NCBI GenBank assembly: GCA_023229485.1
Contig: JALNZJ010000002.1
Coordinates: 13,579-22,494, forward strand
Reading direction: 5' to 3'
DNA from: a bacterium
GTDB lineage: Bacteria > Patescibacteriota > Minisyncoccia > Minisyncoccales > Minisyncoccaceae
DNA length: 8,916 nt
In this document: in pieces, positions 1 to 5,861 of the stretch
Position numbering within the stretch: position 1 is the first letter of the stretch
Layout: the number at the start of each line of letters is the position of its first letter
The notes under the pieces: generated by a model
The model's database searches: none
Told to the model about the DNA's origin: nothing
The model's input: the letters and a program-made list of their open reading frames with translations, nothing else
Position numbers and translations under genes: made by a program

Positions 1-40
1 ATAAAATTTTTTGCTTTAATACAAAGTATTTTTAGGGCAT

Positions 41-76
41 CTAAAAATAAAACTCCTGATACTATTAATCAGGAGT
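41..76 (-). terminator. Rho-independent terminator after the 94-465 membrane protein gene
   Basis: A 9-bp perfect stem (ACTCCTGAT at 52-60 and ATCAGGAGT at 68-76) encloses a 7-nt loop. Read leftward, it is followed at once by TTTATTTTTAG (51 down to 41), a U-rich tract. It lies 17 nt after the stop of the leftward gene at 94-465, as expected for its terminator. On the plus strand the downstream sequence is less T-rich, so leftward function is favoured. Confidence 0.8.
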
Positions 77-93
77 AGGTTATTTTATAAAAA

Positions 94-465
94 TCAAAAT
101 TTTCCACTAGTTATAAACAACATGACCTTAGGAGCTACCAAAAAAGAAGCTACATTTATAACTACGGAAACGATTAAAATCTTATTAAACTCGACTCTAA
201 GAGCGTTATACAATACCAAAGTTTCAATTAAAATTCCTATTGCTTGGAGAATATAGATATAATAAGGAATACTACTAACTAAAAAAAGAGGAAGGACAAA
301 CCAAATATAAGAAAGCCTCATCGCACATCCAATTGTCCCAGAAAAAATAACATGATCAGTTTCATGCCCCCACTTCATAATAAATTTACTTATTATAAAA
401 AGTAAAGGTAATTCAATGACTAAATTTGCCAAAATAGTAAATAAAAACTCAAAACCTGTGCTCAT
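94..465 (-). CDS. Small four-helix integral membrane protein of unknown function
   Basis: The 123-residue product is almost entirely hydrophobic, with about four predicted membrane segments (roughly residues 6-28, 48-66, 69-89 and 94-115) and no enzymatic motif. Acidic and polar residues inside the helices (E19-L-P, R50, E81, N104) recall a widespread family of about 120-residue membrane proteins in small-genome bacteria and archaea. That family has a WFxLP-type second helix (here WFVLP, 55-59) and a conserved Glu in the third; this match is from memory. The start is preceded by an A-rich leader without a Shine-Dalgarno sequence. An extended -10 element lies about 32 nt upstream, and a clear terminator follows. 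This is the only gene in the window ending in TGA; the reading frame continues only three codons (TGA, TTT, TTA) before TAA. Function cannot be assigned. Confidence 0.75.
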   Translation of the reverse strand: MSTGFEFLFTILANLVIELPLLFIISKFIMKWGHETDHVIFSGTIGCAMRLSYIWFVLPLFLVSSIPYYIYILQAIGILIETLVLYNALRVEFNKILIVSVVINVASFLVAPKVMLFITSGKF

Positions 466-496
466 ATTGTTTTATGATTAATTGTTATTTTTTATA

Positions 497-505
497 ATTA
501 TATCA
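497..505 (-). promoter_or_regulatory. Extended -10 promoter for the 94-465 gene
   Basis: Leftward, the sequence reads TGATATAAT, a perfect extended -10 (TGn plus TATAAT). The -35 position 17 bp upstream is poor (TATAAC). The predicted transcription start is near 490, leaving a leader of about 25 nt to the ATG at 465. No hairpin terminator separates this gene from the DUF6119 gene upstream, so some readthrough from that operon is also possible. Confidence 0.55.
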
Positions 506-529
506 CAAAAAAATAAAAAGTTATAAGTC

Positions 530-2110
530 TTAATCTCTTTCCCTTGATTTTATTTTTTTAAACGAAACATTATAACCAAAAGCTTCAAGCATTTTTCTCG
601 CACTTCTTAATGCAATTTTGCTAAAAAAAGAAATTTGAAGAAATTCTTTATCAGAAGAGCTGATTATTCCAAAAACTATTTCATAATCCGAAGATTTTAT
701 TTTTTTAGAAAACGATTCCTTCCTATGAGATTCGGGAATTTTTATATCCAATTTTTTTTTAAAACTTACATCAGATAAAAATAATTTTCCGGCAATTACT
801 CCTTGGCTAAAAAGATTATTTAAAACAGCAGTATTTCCGAATCTCTTTATATAAATTATCTTTTTATTCAAAGAATAAAGATCACAAAACTCTATTGAAC
901 TGTGGACATCATAAATAATATTGGACCCATCTAGGCAAATATAATTCTCGTTATTTTCTGCAACCCATTTATTATATTGCAATTCATTCATATCCTTTGG
1001 GCAATCTGGTAAAAGTAAATCAGAAATTGGAAAATTAGCATAATCATCCAAAACCGCCTCAAAAAATTCTAAATCTATTAAATACCATTTTCCGCTATTC
1101 AAAACATACTTACTTCCCTCATCTTCAATTTCAGCATAAAGGCATTTGTAGACTTTCCAAGAATAAAGATTACTTTCTTTAGATGCAGATACGCAATAAG
1201 CATTTGCTCTTTTTAAAAAATCTAAATCAATATTTTCTTCTGCAAATACGCCCTTAAAATCTTCTAAATACAAATCAGGATAAACTGTTTCTCTTTTATT
1301 TCCATACTTAAATCCAACAACATCATTCCAATTAATTGTTTCCGGAATTGCTAACCATATTCTTTCAACAATTTTTTGTTCTCTTATTGCAGCCACAACT
1401 TTTTCGTTAAGTCTCAAGATCAAAGTTCTATTGCTTATTTCTTTAATTTTATCAATCCACGAAAAATTATTTTTATATTCCTCCCTCTTATAAGCTTTAT
1501 AGTAATCAGTCAATCTTTCCTTTACGTTATTCATATTAACATCAACCGATAAGTGTAAAGAATCTCTTCCCGTTGCCGTACTACCAAATATTCTATCTTT
1601 TACTCTTCCTACTAACGATTGTATAAGATCTTGTTCTATATCTACTCCAAAATCAGAAAAAACACCTTCTCTTCCAATGTTCTCACGACTATTTTTTTGA
1701 ACAAGTGCCATATTTTTTTTACTTATACTTTTCAAAGCCTTAGGTTCTACTAAATTAAGAGTTGTTCTGAATCCAAAATTTTCCTCAATAGCATCCTTAT
1801 CAATCATTTGCCACCCACCTCCAAAAGTTATAGCAAAGATTCTTTCTCCATCCTCAGTATTGATAACTACAAGAAAAACAGCACTAGGATATGAATTAAA
1901 AATCTTAAATTTTTCAAAATCGATTTCGGCATCAGGAAAAAAACTCCTTATCCACGACGGTGGATTAATTTTTGATTCGGCGATAAAAAGAATACCACAA
2001 TTCGATATTTCTATTTTATGAGCTTGAATTTTCTTCTTCAAAACATCTCCTACTAAAACGTGTCTTTTTATTAAATAAATAGATAACTTATTAATTCTAG
2101 AATCTGCCAT
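530..2110 (-). CDS. TIGR04141/DUF6119 family sporadically distributed protein
   Basis: This 526-residue soluble protein has the length and landmark motifs I associate with the TIGR04141 (DUF6119) family. They are GGGW at 97-100, NFGFRTTLN at 111-119, SDFGVD at 152-157 followed by DLIQSLVGR, GRDSL at 181-185, FSWID at 216-220, NSGKWYLID at 338-346, IEFCDLY at 406-412, NLFSQG at 432-437 and FFSKIALRSARKMLEAFGY at 495-513. The family is patchily distributed and its biochemical role is unknown to me. It is often thought of as an accessory or mobile-element-associated protein, possibly in defence. The IEFCD...IKR stretch (406-423) superficially resembles the core of a PD-(D/E)xK nuclease but lacks the canonical acidic residue two before the lysine. 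It is the second gene of a two-gene unit, 18 nt after the 2129-2578 gene. The start is preceded by an A/T-rich leader with no Shine-Dalgarno sequence. Family assignment is fairly sure; function is open. Confidence 0.85.
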   Translation of the reverse strand: MADSRINKLSIYLIKRHVLVGDVLKKKIQAHKIEISNCGILFIAESKINPPSWIRSFFPDAEIDFEKFKIFNSYPSAVFLVVINTEDGERIFAITFGGGWQMIDKDAIEENFGFRTTLNLVEPKALKSISKKNMALVQKNSRENIGREGVFSDFGVDIEQDLIQSLVGRVKDRIFGSTATGRDSLHLSVDVNMNNVKERLTDYYKAYKREEYKNNFSWIDKIKEISNRTLILRLNEKVVAAIREQKIVERIWLAIPETINWNDVVGFKYGNKRETVYPDLYLEDFKGVFAEENIDLDFLKRANAYCVSASKESNLYSWKVYKCLYAEIEDEGSKYVLNSGKWYLIDLEFFEAVLDDYANFPISDLLLPDCPKDMNELQYNKWVAENNENYICLDGSNIIYDVHSSIEFCDLYSLNKKIIYIKRFGNTAVLNNLFSQGVIAGKLFLSDVSFKKKLDIKIPESHRKESFSKKIKSSDYEIVFGIISSSDKEFLQISFFSKIALRSARKMLEAFGYNVSFKKIKSRERD

Positions 2111-2128
2111 TTTTATTTTATATAAGAT

Positions 2129-2578
2129 TTAATTAAGTGATTGGTTTTGGATGTTAAAACTTATACTAACATCTATCGGCAATTCAGAAACAATAGTATA
2201 ACCTTTATCTATTTTTTGAGAAACACGACAATAATATCTTCCGCTTTTAGTAATCTGAAATCCTCTAATATTCATTCTTCCTCTAAACCTTTTTAAGTTC
2301 TTATCTATATCTATCTTTTTTTCATAACTATTTAAACATTTTCTATCCGGATCAAAAAAATCTACCTTTAAATCCATATAATTTTCTTTCTCTTCATCTT
2401 CAATAACCCAGTAATTAACTAGCTGCCATTCAATAGGCACTACAACTTTTTCATCGTTGGCACTACGAGTTCCATTAAAAACCAAACTAACATCTTCTAT
2501 GCATTCAAATAAACTAACTAAATTTGTTTCAAAATCAATTGAAGATTTTTGACATAGTACAGACCAAATATGTTGCAT
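2129..2578 (-). CDS. Small hypothetical protein, predicted beta-sandwich, partner of the DUF6119 gene
   Basis: The product has 149 residues, no signal peptide and no membrane segment. The N-terminus HIWSVLCQKSSIDFETN (3-19) followed by SLFECIEDV recalls a family of small uncharacterised proteins (possibly DUF6941-like, from memory). The remainder alternates short hydrophobic strands with charged turns and ends in a GRYYCRV...ELPIDVSI pattern (about 112-140) typical of the last strands of an Ig-like or beta-sandwich fold. I see no catalytic motif. It is the first gene of the unit, directly upstream of the TIGR04141/DUF6119 gene (18-nt gap), which suggests a shared role. The start has no Shine-Dalgarno sequence. 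It may be transcribed from the strong promoter at 2829-2857 through a structured leader, or from a weak TTGATT-N17-TTTATA candidate at 2600-2628. Confidence 0.75.
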   Translation of the reverse strand: MQHIWSVLCQKSSIDFETNLVSLFECIEDVSLVFNGTRSANDEKVVVPIEWQLVNYWVIEDEEKENYMDLKVDFFDPDRKCLNSYEKKIDIDKNLKRFRGRMNIRGFQITKSGRYYCRVSQKIDKGYTIVSELPIDVSISFNIQNQSLN

Positions 2579-2637
2579 AAGGGGTAAATTAATTTTATTT
2601 ATAAAACAATTCTATCAAACAAAATCAATAAGGTAAA

Positions 2638-2668
2638 TCAAAAAAAATAAAAAAGCCCAATGGGCTCC
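2638..2668 (-). terminator. Intrinsic terminator (or attenuator) upstream of the two-gene unit
   Basis: Leftward, AGCCC (2666-2662), a 3-nt loop and GGGCT (2658-2654) form a short GC-rich stem. Two G-U pairs can extend it. TTTTTATTTTTTTT follows immediately (2653-2640). The shape is a standard intrinsic terminator. No protein gene ends upstream of it on this strand, because the DEAD-box gene already has its own terminator at 2866-2893. It therefore most likely ends or attenuates the transcript that starts near 2822. Confidence 0.6.
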
Positions 2669-2822
2669 ACAAAAAAAAGGAAATGGGTACGAATTCATAT
2701 GAATAAGTACCCAATATATAAAAAGAACAAAATAATATTCGAATGTTTAAAAGTGCTATTGTGACACAAATGCATACGCATTTGTGTCTATTCAATTTAT
2801 TGTAACGAAACTATTCATTACT
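2640..2822 (-). ncRNA. Candidate structured small RNA or attenuating leader
   Basis: From the predicted start near 2822 the leftward transcript can form three successive hairpins. They are 2821-2802 (8 bp, one G-U, loop UAGU), 2788-2763 (11 perfect bp, GACACAAATGC against GCATTTGTGTC, 4-nt loop), and 2713-2684 (7 bp UGGGUAC/GUACCCA, a 2x2 internal loop, then AUUC/GAAU). A terminator-shaped hairpin with a long U-tract then follows (2666-2640). A perfectly spaced sigma-70 promoter precedes it, and no credible protein is encoded inside. The length of about 180 nt would fit an independent small RNA. Equally, it could be the 5' leader of the 2578-to-530 operon, with the last hairpin acting as a conditional terminator about 75 nt before the first start codon. 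It does not match 6S, tmRNA, RNase P, SRP or any riboswitch I recognise. Confidence 0.45.
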
Positions 2823-2828
2823 AAGTAA

Positions 2829-2857
2829 ATTTTATCGTCCTCTTTAAAAAATGTCAA
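2829..2857 (-). promoter_or_regulatory. Near-consensus sigma-70 promoter
   Basis: Leftward, TTGACA (2857-2852) and TAAAAT (2834-2829) are separated by exactly 17 bp, placing the start at about A2822. It is among the best promoters in the window. It begins just past the U-tract of the DEAD-box terminator. It must drive either the structured RNA at 2640-2822, the operon 2578-530, or both. Confidence 0.8.
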
Positions 2858-2865
2858 GGGTTTCA

Positions 2866-2893
2866 AAACAAAAAAACCGGCGAAGCCGGTTTT
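2866..2893 (-). terminator. Rho-independent terminator of the DEAD-box helicase gene
   Basis: A 9-bp stem (AAAACCGGC at 2873-2881, GCCGGTTTT at 2885-2893) with a 3-nt loop is followed leftward by a T-rich run (TTTTTTTGTTTT, about 2877-2866). It starts 5 nt after the helicase stop codon. It cleanly separates helicase transcription from the promoter at 2829-2857. Confidence 0.85.
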
Positions 2894-2898
2894 AAATC

Positions 2899-4242
2899 TT
2901 ATATAAATGTAATTGCATTCCCCTTCTTATTCGCCCTCCCAGTCCTTCCTATTCTATGCACATAATCCTCATAAGTAGCTGGGAGATCATAATTTATTAC
3001 ATGACTAACATCGTCAATATCAAGTCCTCTTGCGGCAACATCAGTTGCAACTAAAATATTTACTTGATTTGCTCTAAAAAACCTCAATGCTTTTTGTCTT
3101 TTTACTTGACTTTTATCTCCATGAATTGACTCAGTCTTAAATCCTTTTTGATTTAAAGCAACAGAAAGTTTTTCAACACCATGCTTTGTTTTTCCAAAAA
3201 TAAGAACCTTATTAAATTCTTTTTTACCAAGCAAATCGCAAAGGACTTCAAGCTTTCGATTCTTATCTAAAACCCTAACAACATCCTGATCAACATTGCT
3301 AGATGATTCGCTCGTTCTAACAGATATCTTGACTGGATCTTTTAAAAATTTCTTGACTAAAAATTCTATCTCATTTGGAAAAGTTGCAGAAAAACACATT
3401 GCTTTTTTATTTGCTGGCATTTGAGAAATAAGAAATTTTATATCATCAATAAATCCCATATCAAGCATTCTATCAGCCTCATCCAAAATAATTGTTTTAA
3501 ATTGAGACATATCTAATGCTTTTCGCTGAACCATATCTTTTATTCGTCCAGGAGTTCCAATAATAAAATTATGGCTTCTCTTTAAATCAAAAAATTGATT
3601 TCTAACACTCGTACCTCCAATACAAACAACAGAAAATATTTTTAATCCAAAAGTAAACTCTCTAAATTCTTTTTCAATCTGCTGGGCAAGTTCACGAGTA
3701 GGAACAATAATTATTGTTTTACTAGTTCTATCCAAAAGAACATCATTGATTGCAGGGATTAAAAAAGCTGCAGTCTTTCCAGTTCCAGTATTAGCTATAC
3801 CAACAACATCCTTCCCGCTTAATATCAAGGGAATCGTTTGATCTTGAATTGGAGTTGGATTAATATATCCTTTTTTAATGATATTATCCTTCAGCCTTTG
3901 ATCAACTTCAAAATCAATGAATTTATTTTTTGGAACATATACTTCTTCCTTATCATCATCAATACTGCTCTTTTGGATCAATCTTGATACGTCTATTCTG
4001 CTACCAGAAAACTTATTACTACTTTTTGAAACAAATCTTACTCCTCGATTTCCAGCACTCCCACTATTACTATTAAATCTTGGCTTATAGGCTGATCTGC
4101 CCTCACTTCCAAACTTTGGCTTATTTTCATCAGGCTTAATACTACCTTTGCCAAAATTACTTCTAGTACTATTCTTTTTTTTAAAATCCTGATTATATCC
4201 AGACTTAAAACTCTTTTTCACTTGTTTGATTCTAGTTTGCAT
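2899..4242 (-). CDS. DEAD-box ATP-dependent RNA helicase with basic N-terminal tail (RhlE-like)
   Basis: ATP-dependent RNA unwinding enzyme of superfamily 2, acting in the cytoplasm on structured RNA (ribosome assembly or mRNA remodelling in known relatives). All motifs are present: Q motif NPTPIQ (128-133), Walker A ANTGTGKT (150-157), PTRELA (181-186), TPGR (230-233), DEAD (254-257), SAT (285-287), FGKTKHGVEKL (349-359), ATDVAARGLD (399-408) and HRIGRTGR (429-436). Residues 1 to about 95 are a disordered tail rich in Lys, Arg, Ser, Asn and Gly, probably for non-specific RNA binding. The protein stops 11 residues after motif VI, whereas most bacterial relatives carry their basic extension at the C-terminus. 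A dedicated promoter lies at 4322-4349, and a terminator-like hairpin occupies its leader. The start has no Shine-Dalgarno sequence. Catalytic assignment is secure; the RhlE subgroup is a guess from motif wording. Confidence 0.95.
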   Translation of the reverse strand: MQTRIKQVKKSFKSGYNQDFKKKNSTRSNFGKGSIKPDENKPKFGSEGRSAYKPRFNSNSGSAGNRGVRFVSKSSNKFSGSRIDVSRLIQKSSIDDDKEEVYVPKNKFIDFEVDQRLKDNIIKKGYINPTPIQDQTIPLILSGKDVVGIANTGTGKTAAFLIPAINDVLLDRTSKTIIIVPTRELAQQIEKEFREFTFGLKIFSVVCIGGTSVRNQFFDLKRSHNFIIGTPGRIKDMVQRKALDMSQFKTIILDEADRMLDMGFIDDIKFLISQMPANKKAMCFSATFPNEIEFLVKKFLKDPVKISVRTSESSSNVDQDVVRVLDKNRKLEVLCDLLGKKEFNKVLIFGKTKHGVEKLSVALNQKGFKTESIHGDKSQVKRQKALRFFRANQVNILVATDVAARGLDIDDVSHVINYDLPATYEDYVHRIGRTGRANKKGNAITFI

Positions 4243-4251
4243 AAGTTTAAT

Positions 4252-4301
4252 AAAAAAAGCGGAGACTCTAATTATATGAATACAGAGACTTCGCTTTTTT
4301 T
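4252..4301 (-). terminator. Terminator-like hairpin between the DEAD-box promoter and its start codon (possible attenuator)
   Basis: GCGGAGACTCT (4259-4269) pairs with AGAGACTTCGC (4284-4294) with one A-A mismatch and one G-U. A7 (4252-4258) and T7 (4295-4301) flank and extend the stem to about 18 bp; the loop is 14 nt. Read leftward it ends in UUUUUUUAUU, an intrinsic-terminator shape, only 9 nt before the helicase ATG. It can terminate transcripts from the PIF1-like gene. Because the helicase promoter lies upstream of it, helicase mRNA must also pass through it, so it may be a regulated attenuator. Confidence 0.65.
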
Positions 4302-4321
4302 AAGATCTCAATATTATTAAA

Positions 4322-4349
4322 ACTATATCATATTTAAATAATTTGTCAA
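4322..4349 (-). promoter_or_regulatory. Promoter of the DEAD-box helicase gene
   Basis: Leftward, TTGACA (4349-4344) and TATAGT (4327-4322) are separated by 16 bp, and TGA before the -10 makes it an extended -10 (TGATATAGT). The predicted start is about 4315, giving a leader of about 73 nt that contains the hairpin at 4252-4301. It sits 17 nt beyond the PIF1-like stop codon. Confidence 0.7.
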
Positions 4350-4365
4350 GGTAAATTACCTAAAA

Positions 4366-5742
4366 TTACAGTTCTAATTTTGGATATTCCTGCATAAAAA
4401 CTTCAACTCTTTCATCAATTATTATATGAGCATATTCCAATGGCCTTTTTAAGTGCAATCCTGCAAGAGAACGACACCTGCTTAAAGCGACATATGCTTG
4501 CCCAGGAGCAAAAGTTCCACCCCCAAAATCAATAATCACCTTTTCGTACGTCTTTCCCTGCCCCTTATGAATTGTAATTGCCCACGATAGCTTCATTGGA
4601 AACTGAACAAAATTTCCAACTATTTCTGATTTAATTTTTCCCTCGCCCTCAAGGGCAAATTTTACTTTTTCCCATTTATACTTACTAACATCATCAAAAG
4701 ATCCATCGTCAAACATTACTCGTATGTAATCATCCTCCATTTTTATTACTTTAACAATATCGCCATTTATCCATCTACCCTTAGGATCATTGTTTAACAA
4801 CATCACCTGAGCCCCTTCTTTTAAAAATAAATCCTGAAGGGTAGGAAGATCATTAGATTTAAATTCTCCGTCAACAAAACCCTTATATTTTTTTTCACTA
4901 CCAGAAAGACTAGTTAATTTTTCATAATTAATTCTCTCAGCTGCATAATTATTAGTAACCAAAATAACTCCCAAATTATCATAATTATCAGAATTCAAAA
5001 CTCGCTGATTTATTTTCAATAAATGACTATCATTAAGTCTATACATTCTTATAGAATCAAGTAATTCTATAAATTCTAAATCAGATTGTCTATAAACCTG
5101 CTGCAATTCAATCATAGAAAATTTTCCCAACTTAAAACAATTTGCATCAAAAAAATATGGACTTTTATAAACTATCTTAAAAATCATATCCTCCCCTCCT
5201 TGAACAATTGGCGGCAACTGATATAAGTCACCAACAACTATAATTTGAATTCCTCCAAACGGACTTCCCGGATTGGGACCATTTATTCTTAAAAATTTTT
5301 CAATACAATCAAAAAGATCAGCTCTTACCATAGAAATTTCATCAATTATCAAAATATCAATATTTTCATAAATTTCTCTGTTCTTATAAGCTTTTTTAAC
5401 ATCCTTTTCTGTAACCCCCGGACGAAACTTAAAAAATGAATGTATTGTTTGTCCCTGTATATTTACTGCAGCCACCCCAGTTGGAGCCAAAACAACCACA
5501 TTCTTCTTTGCCGTCGCTCTAAAATACTTCAAAAAAGTAGTCTTTCCAGTCCCTGCCCGCCCTGTTAAAAAAACATTCCCTCCTTTTTCCAGCAATTTCA
5601 ACAATTTTTTACCTTCATCCGATAATTTAATGTCAGGCTTATCAAAAGATAAGTAGTTTCTATTTTCTCGCCTCTTACCTATTCCACCCCTTGCCATCAT
5701 TTCCGAACTACTCAATATTTTTTTATTATTTTGAAAAATCAT
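4366..5742 (-). CDS. PIF1/RecD-like superfamily 1B DNA helicase
   Basis: ATP-dependent 5'-3' DNA helicase of the PIF1/RecD type, likely acting in genome maintenance. Numbered from the ATG at 5742 (458 residues), motifs are Walker A GRAGTGKT (61-68), APTGVAAVNI with GQTIHSFF (86-103), Walker B DEISM (134-138), GDLYQLPP (171-178), the arginine of QQVYRQ (about 214-219), SWAITIHKGQGKT (386-398) and YVALSR (417-422). A short beta-rich insert (about 310-380) precedes the last motifs, as in PIF1-like proteins. The C-terminus ends soon after motif VI, with no added domain. The frame stays open to an ATG at 5808. I reject that start because a perfect extended -10 (5768-5776) lies inside the extra 22 codons and puts the transcription start near 5761, about 19 nt before 5742. 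The upstream extension is also hydrophobic and unlike helicase sequence. No Shine-Dalgarno sequence is present. Confidence 0.93.
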   Translation of the reverse strand: MIFQNNKKILSSSEMMARGGIGKRRENRNYLSFDKPDIKLSDEGKKLLKLLEKGGNVFLTGRAGTGKTTFLKYFRATAKKNVVVLAPTGVAAVNIQGQTIHSFFKFRPGVTEKDVKKAYKNREIYENIDILIIDEISMVRADLFDCIEKFLRINGPNPGSPFGGIQIIVVGDLYQLPPIVQGGEDMIFKIVYKSPYFFDANCFKLGKFSMIELQQVYRQSDLEFIELLDSIRMYRLNDSHLLKINQRVLNSDNYDNLGVILVTNNYAAERINYEKLTSLSGSEKKYKGFVDGEFKSNDLPTLQDLFLKEGAQVMLLNNDPKGRWINGDIVKVIKMEDDYIRVMFDDGSFDDVSKYKWEKVKFALEGEGKIKSEIVGNFVQFPMKLSWAITIHKGQGKTYEKVIIDFGGGTFAPGQAYVALSRCRSLAGLHLKRPLEYAHIIIDERVEVFMQEYPKLEL

Positions 5743-5767
5743 ATTTTTATATAAATCACTAAATAAA

Positions 5768-5776
5768 ATTATAACA
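5768..5776 (-). promoter_or_regulatory. Extended -10 promoter of the PIF1-like helicase gene
   Basis: Leftward, the sequence reads TGTTATAAT, a perfect extended -10, with only a T-rich spacer and no good -35. The transcription start would be near 5761, giving a leader of about 19 nt to the ATG at 5742. It decides the gene start. The pyruvate kinase promoter lies about 50 bp away in the opposite direction. Confidence 0.6.
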
Positions 5777-5822
5777 CAAAAAAAATAAAAACCACCATTT
5801 ACTCCCAAAAAGTCAATAAAAA

Positions 5823-5831
5823 TGATATAAT
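5823..5831 (+). promoter_or_regulatory. Extended -10 promoter of pyruvate kinase
   Basis: TGATATAAT is a perfect extended -10. No recognisable -35 lies 17 bp upstream (TCCCAA). The transcription start would be about 5838, leaving a leader of about 24 nt to the ATG at 5862. A second TATAAT at 5837-5842 is a possible alternative. The -10 overlaps an ATGATA-N4-TATCAT inverted repeat (5822-5837), which may just reflect AT richness. Confidence 0.5.
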
Positions 5832-5861
5832 TATCATATAATAATAATTATAAAAGCTTAT

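Noticed and set aside
18..33. Small AATAC-AAA-GTATT hairpin near the left edge
   Set aside because: It has only five A/T-rich base pairs with a short T-run and no gene leading into it; too weak to call a terminator.
94..96. TGA as a recoded glycine codon (as in some related lineages)
   Set aside because: It is the only TGA at a gene end and the extension would be only three codons. No other gene contains an in-frame TGA, so the standard code explains the window.
2802..2818. Short leader peptide (eight codons, MNSFVTIN) at the start of the orphan transcript
   Set aside because: It lies inside the first hairpin, has no initiation signals, and an open frame this short is expected by chance.
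2640..2822. 6S RNA, retron RNA, tracrRNA or CRISPR element
   Set aside because: The hairpins are separate rather than one long rod as in 6S. There is no reverse transcriptase or Cas gene and no repeat-spacer pattern in the window.
5822..5837. ATGATA-N4-TATCAT operator over the pyruvate kinase -10
   Set aside because: It consists almost entirely of A/T, overlaps the promoter hexamer itself, and is likely in such AT-rich DNA.
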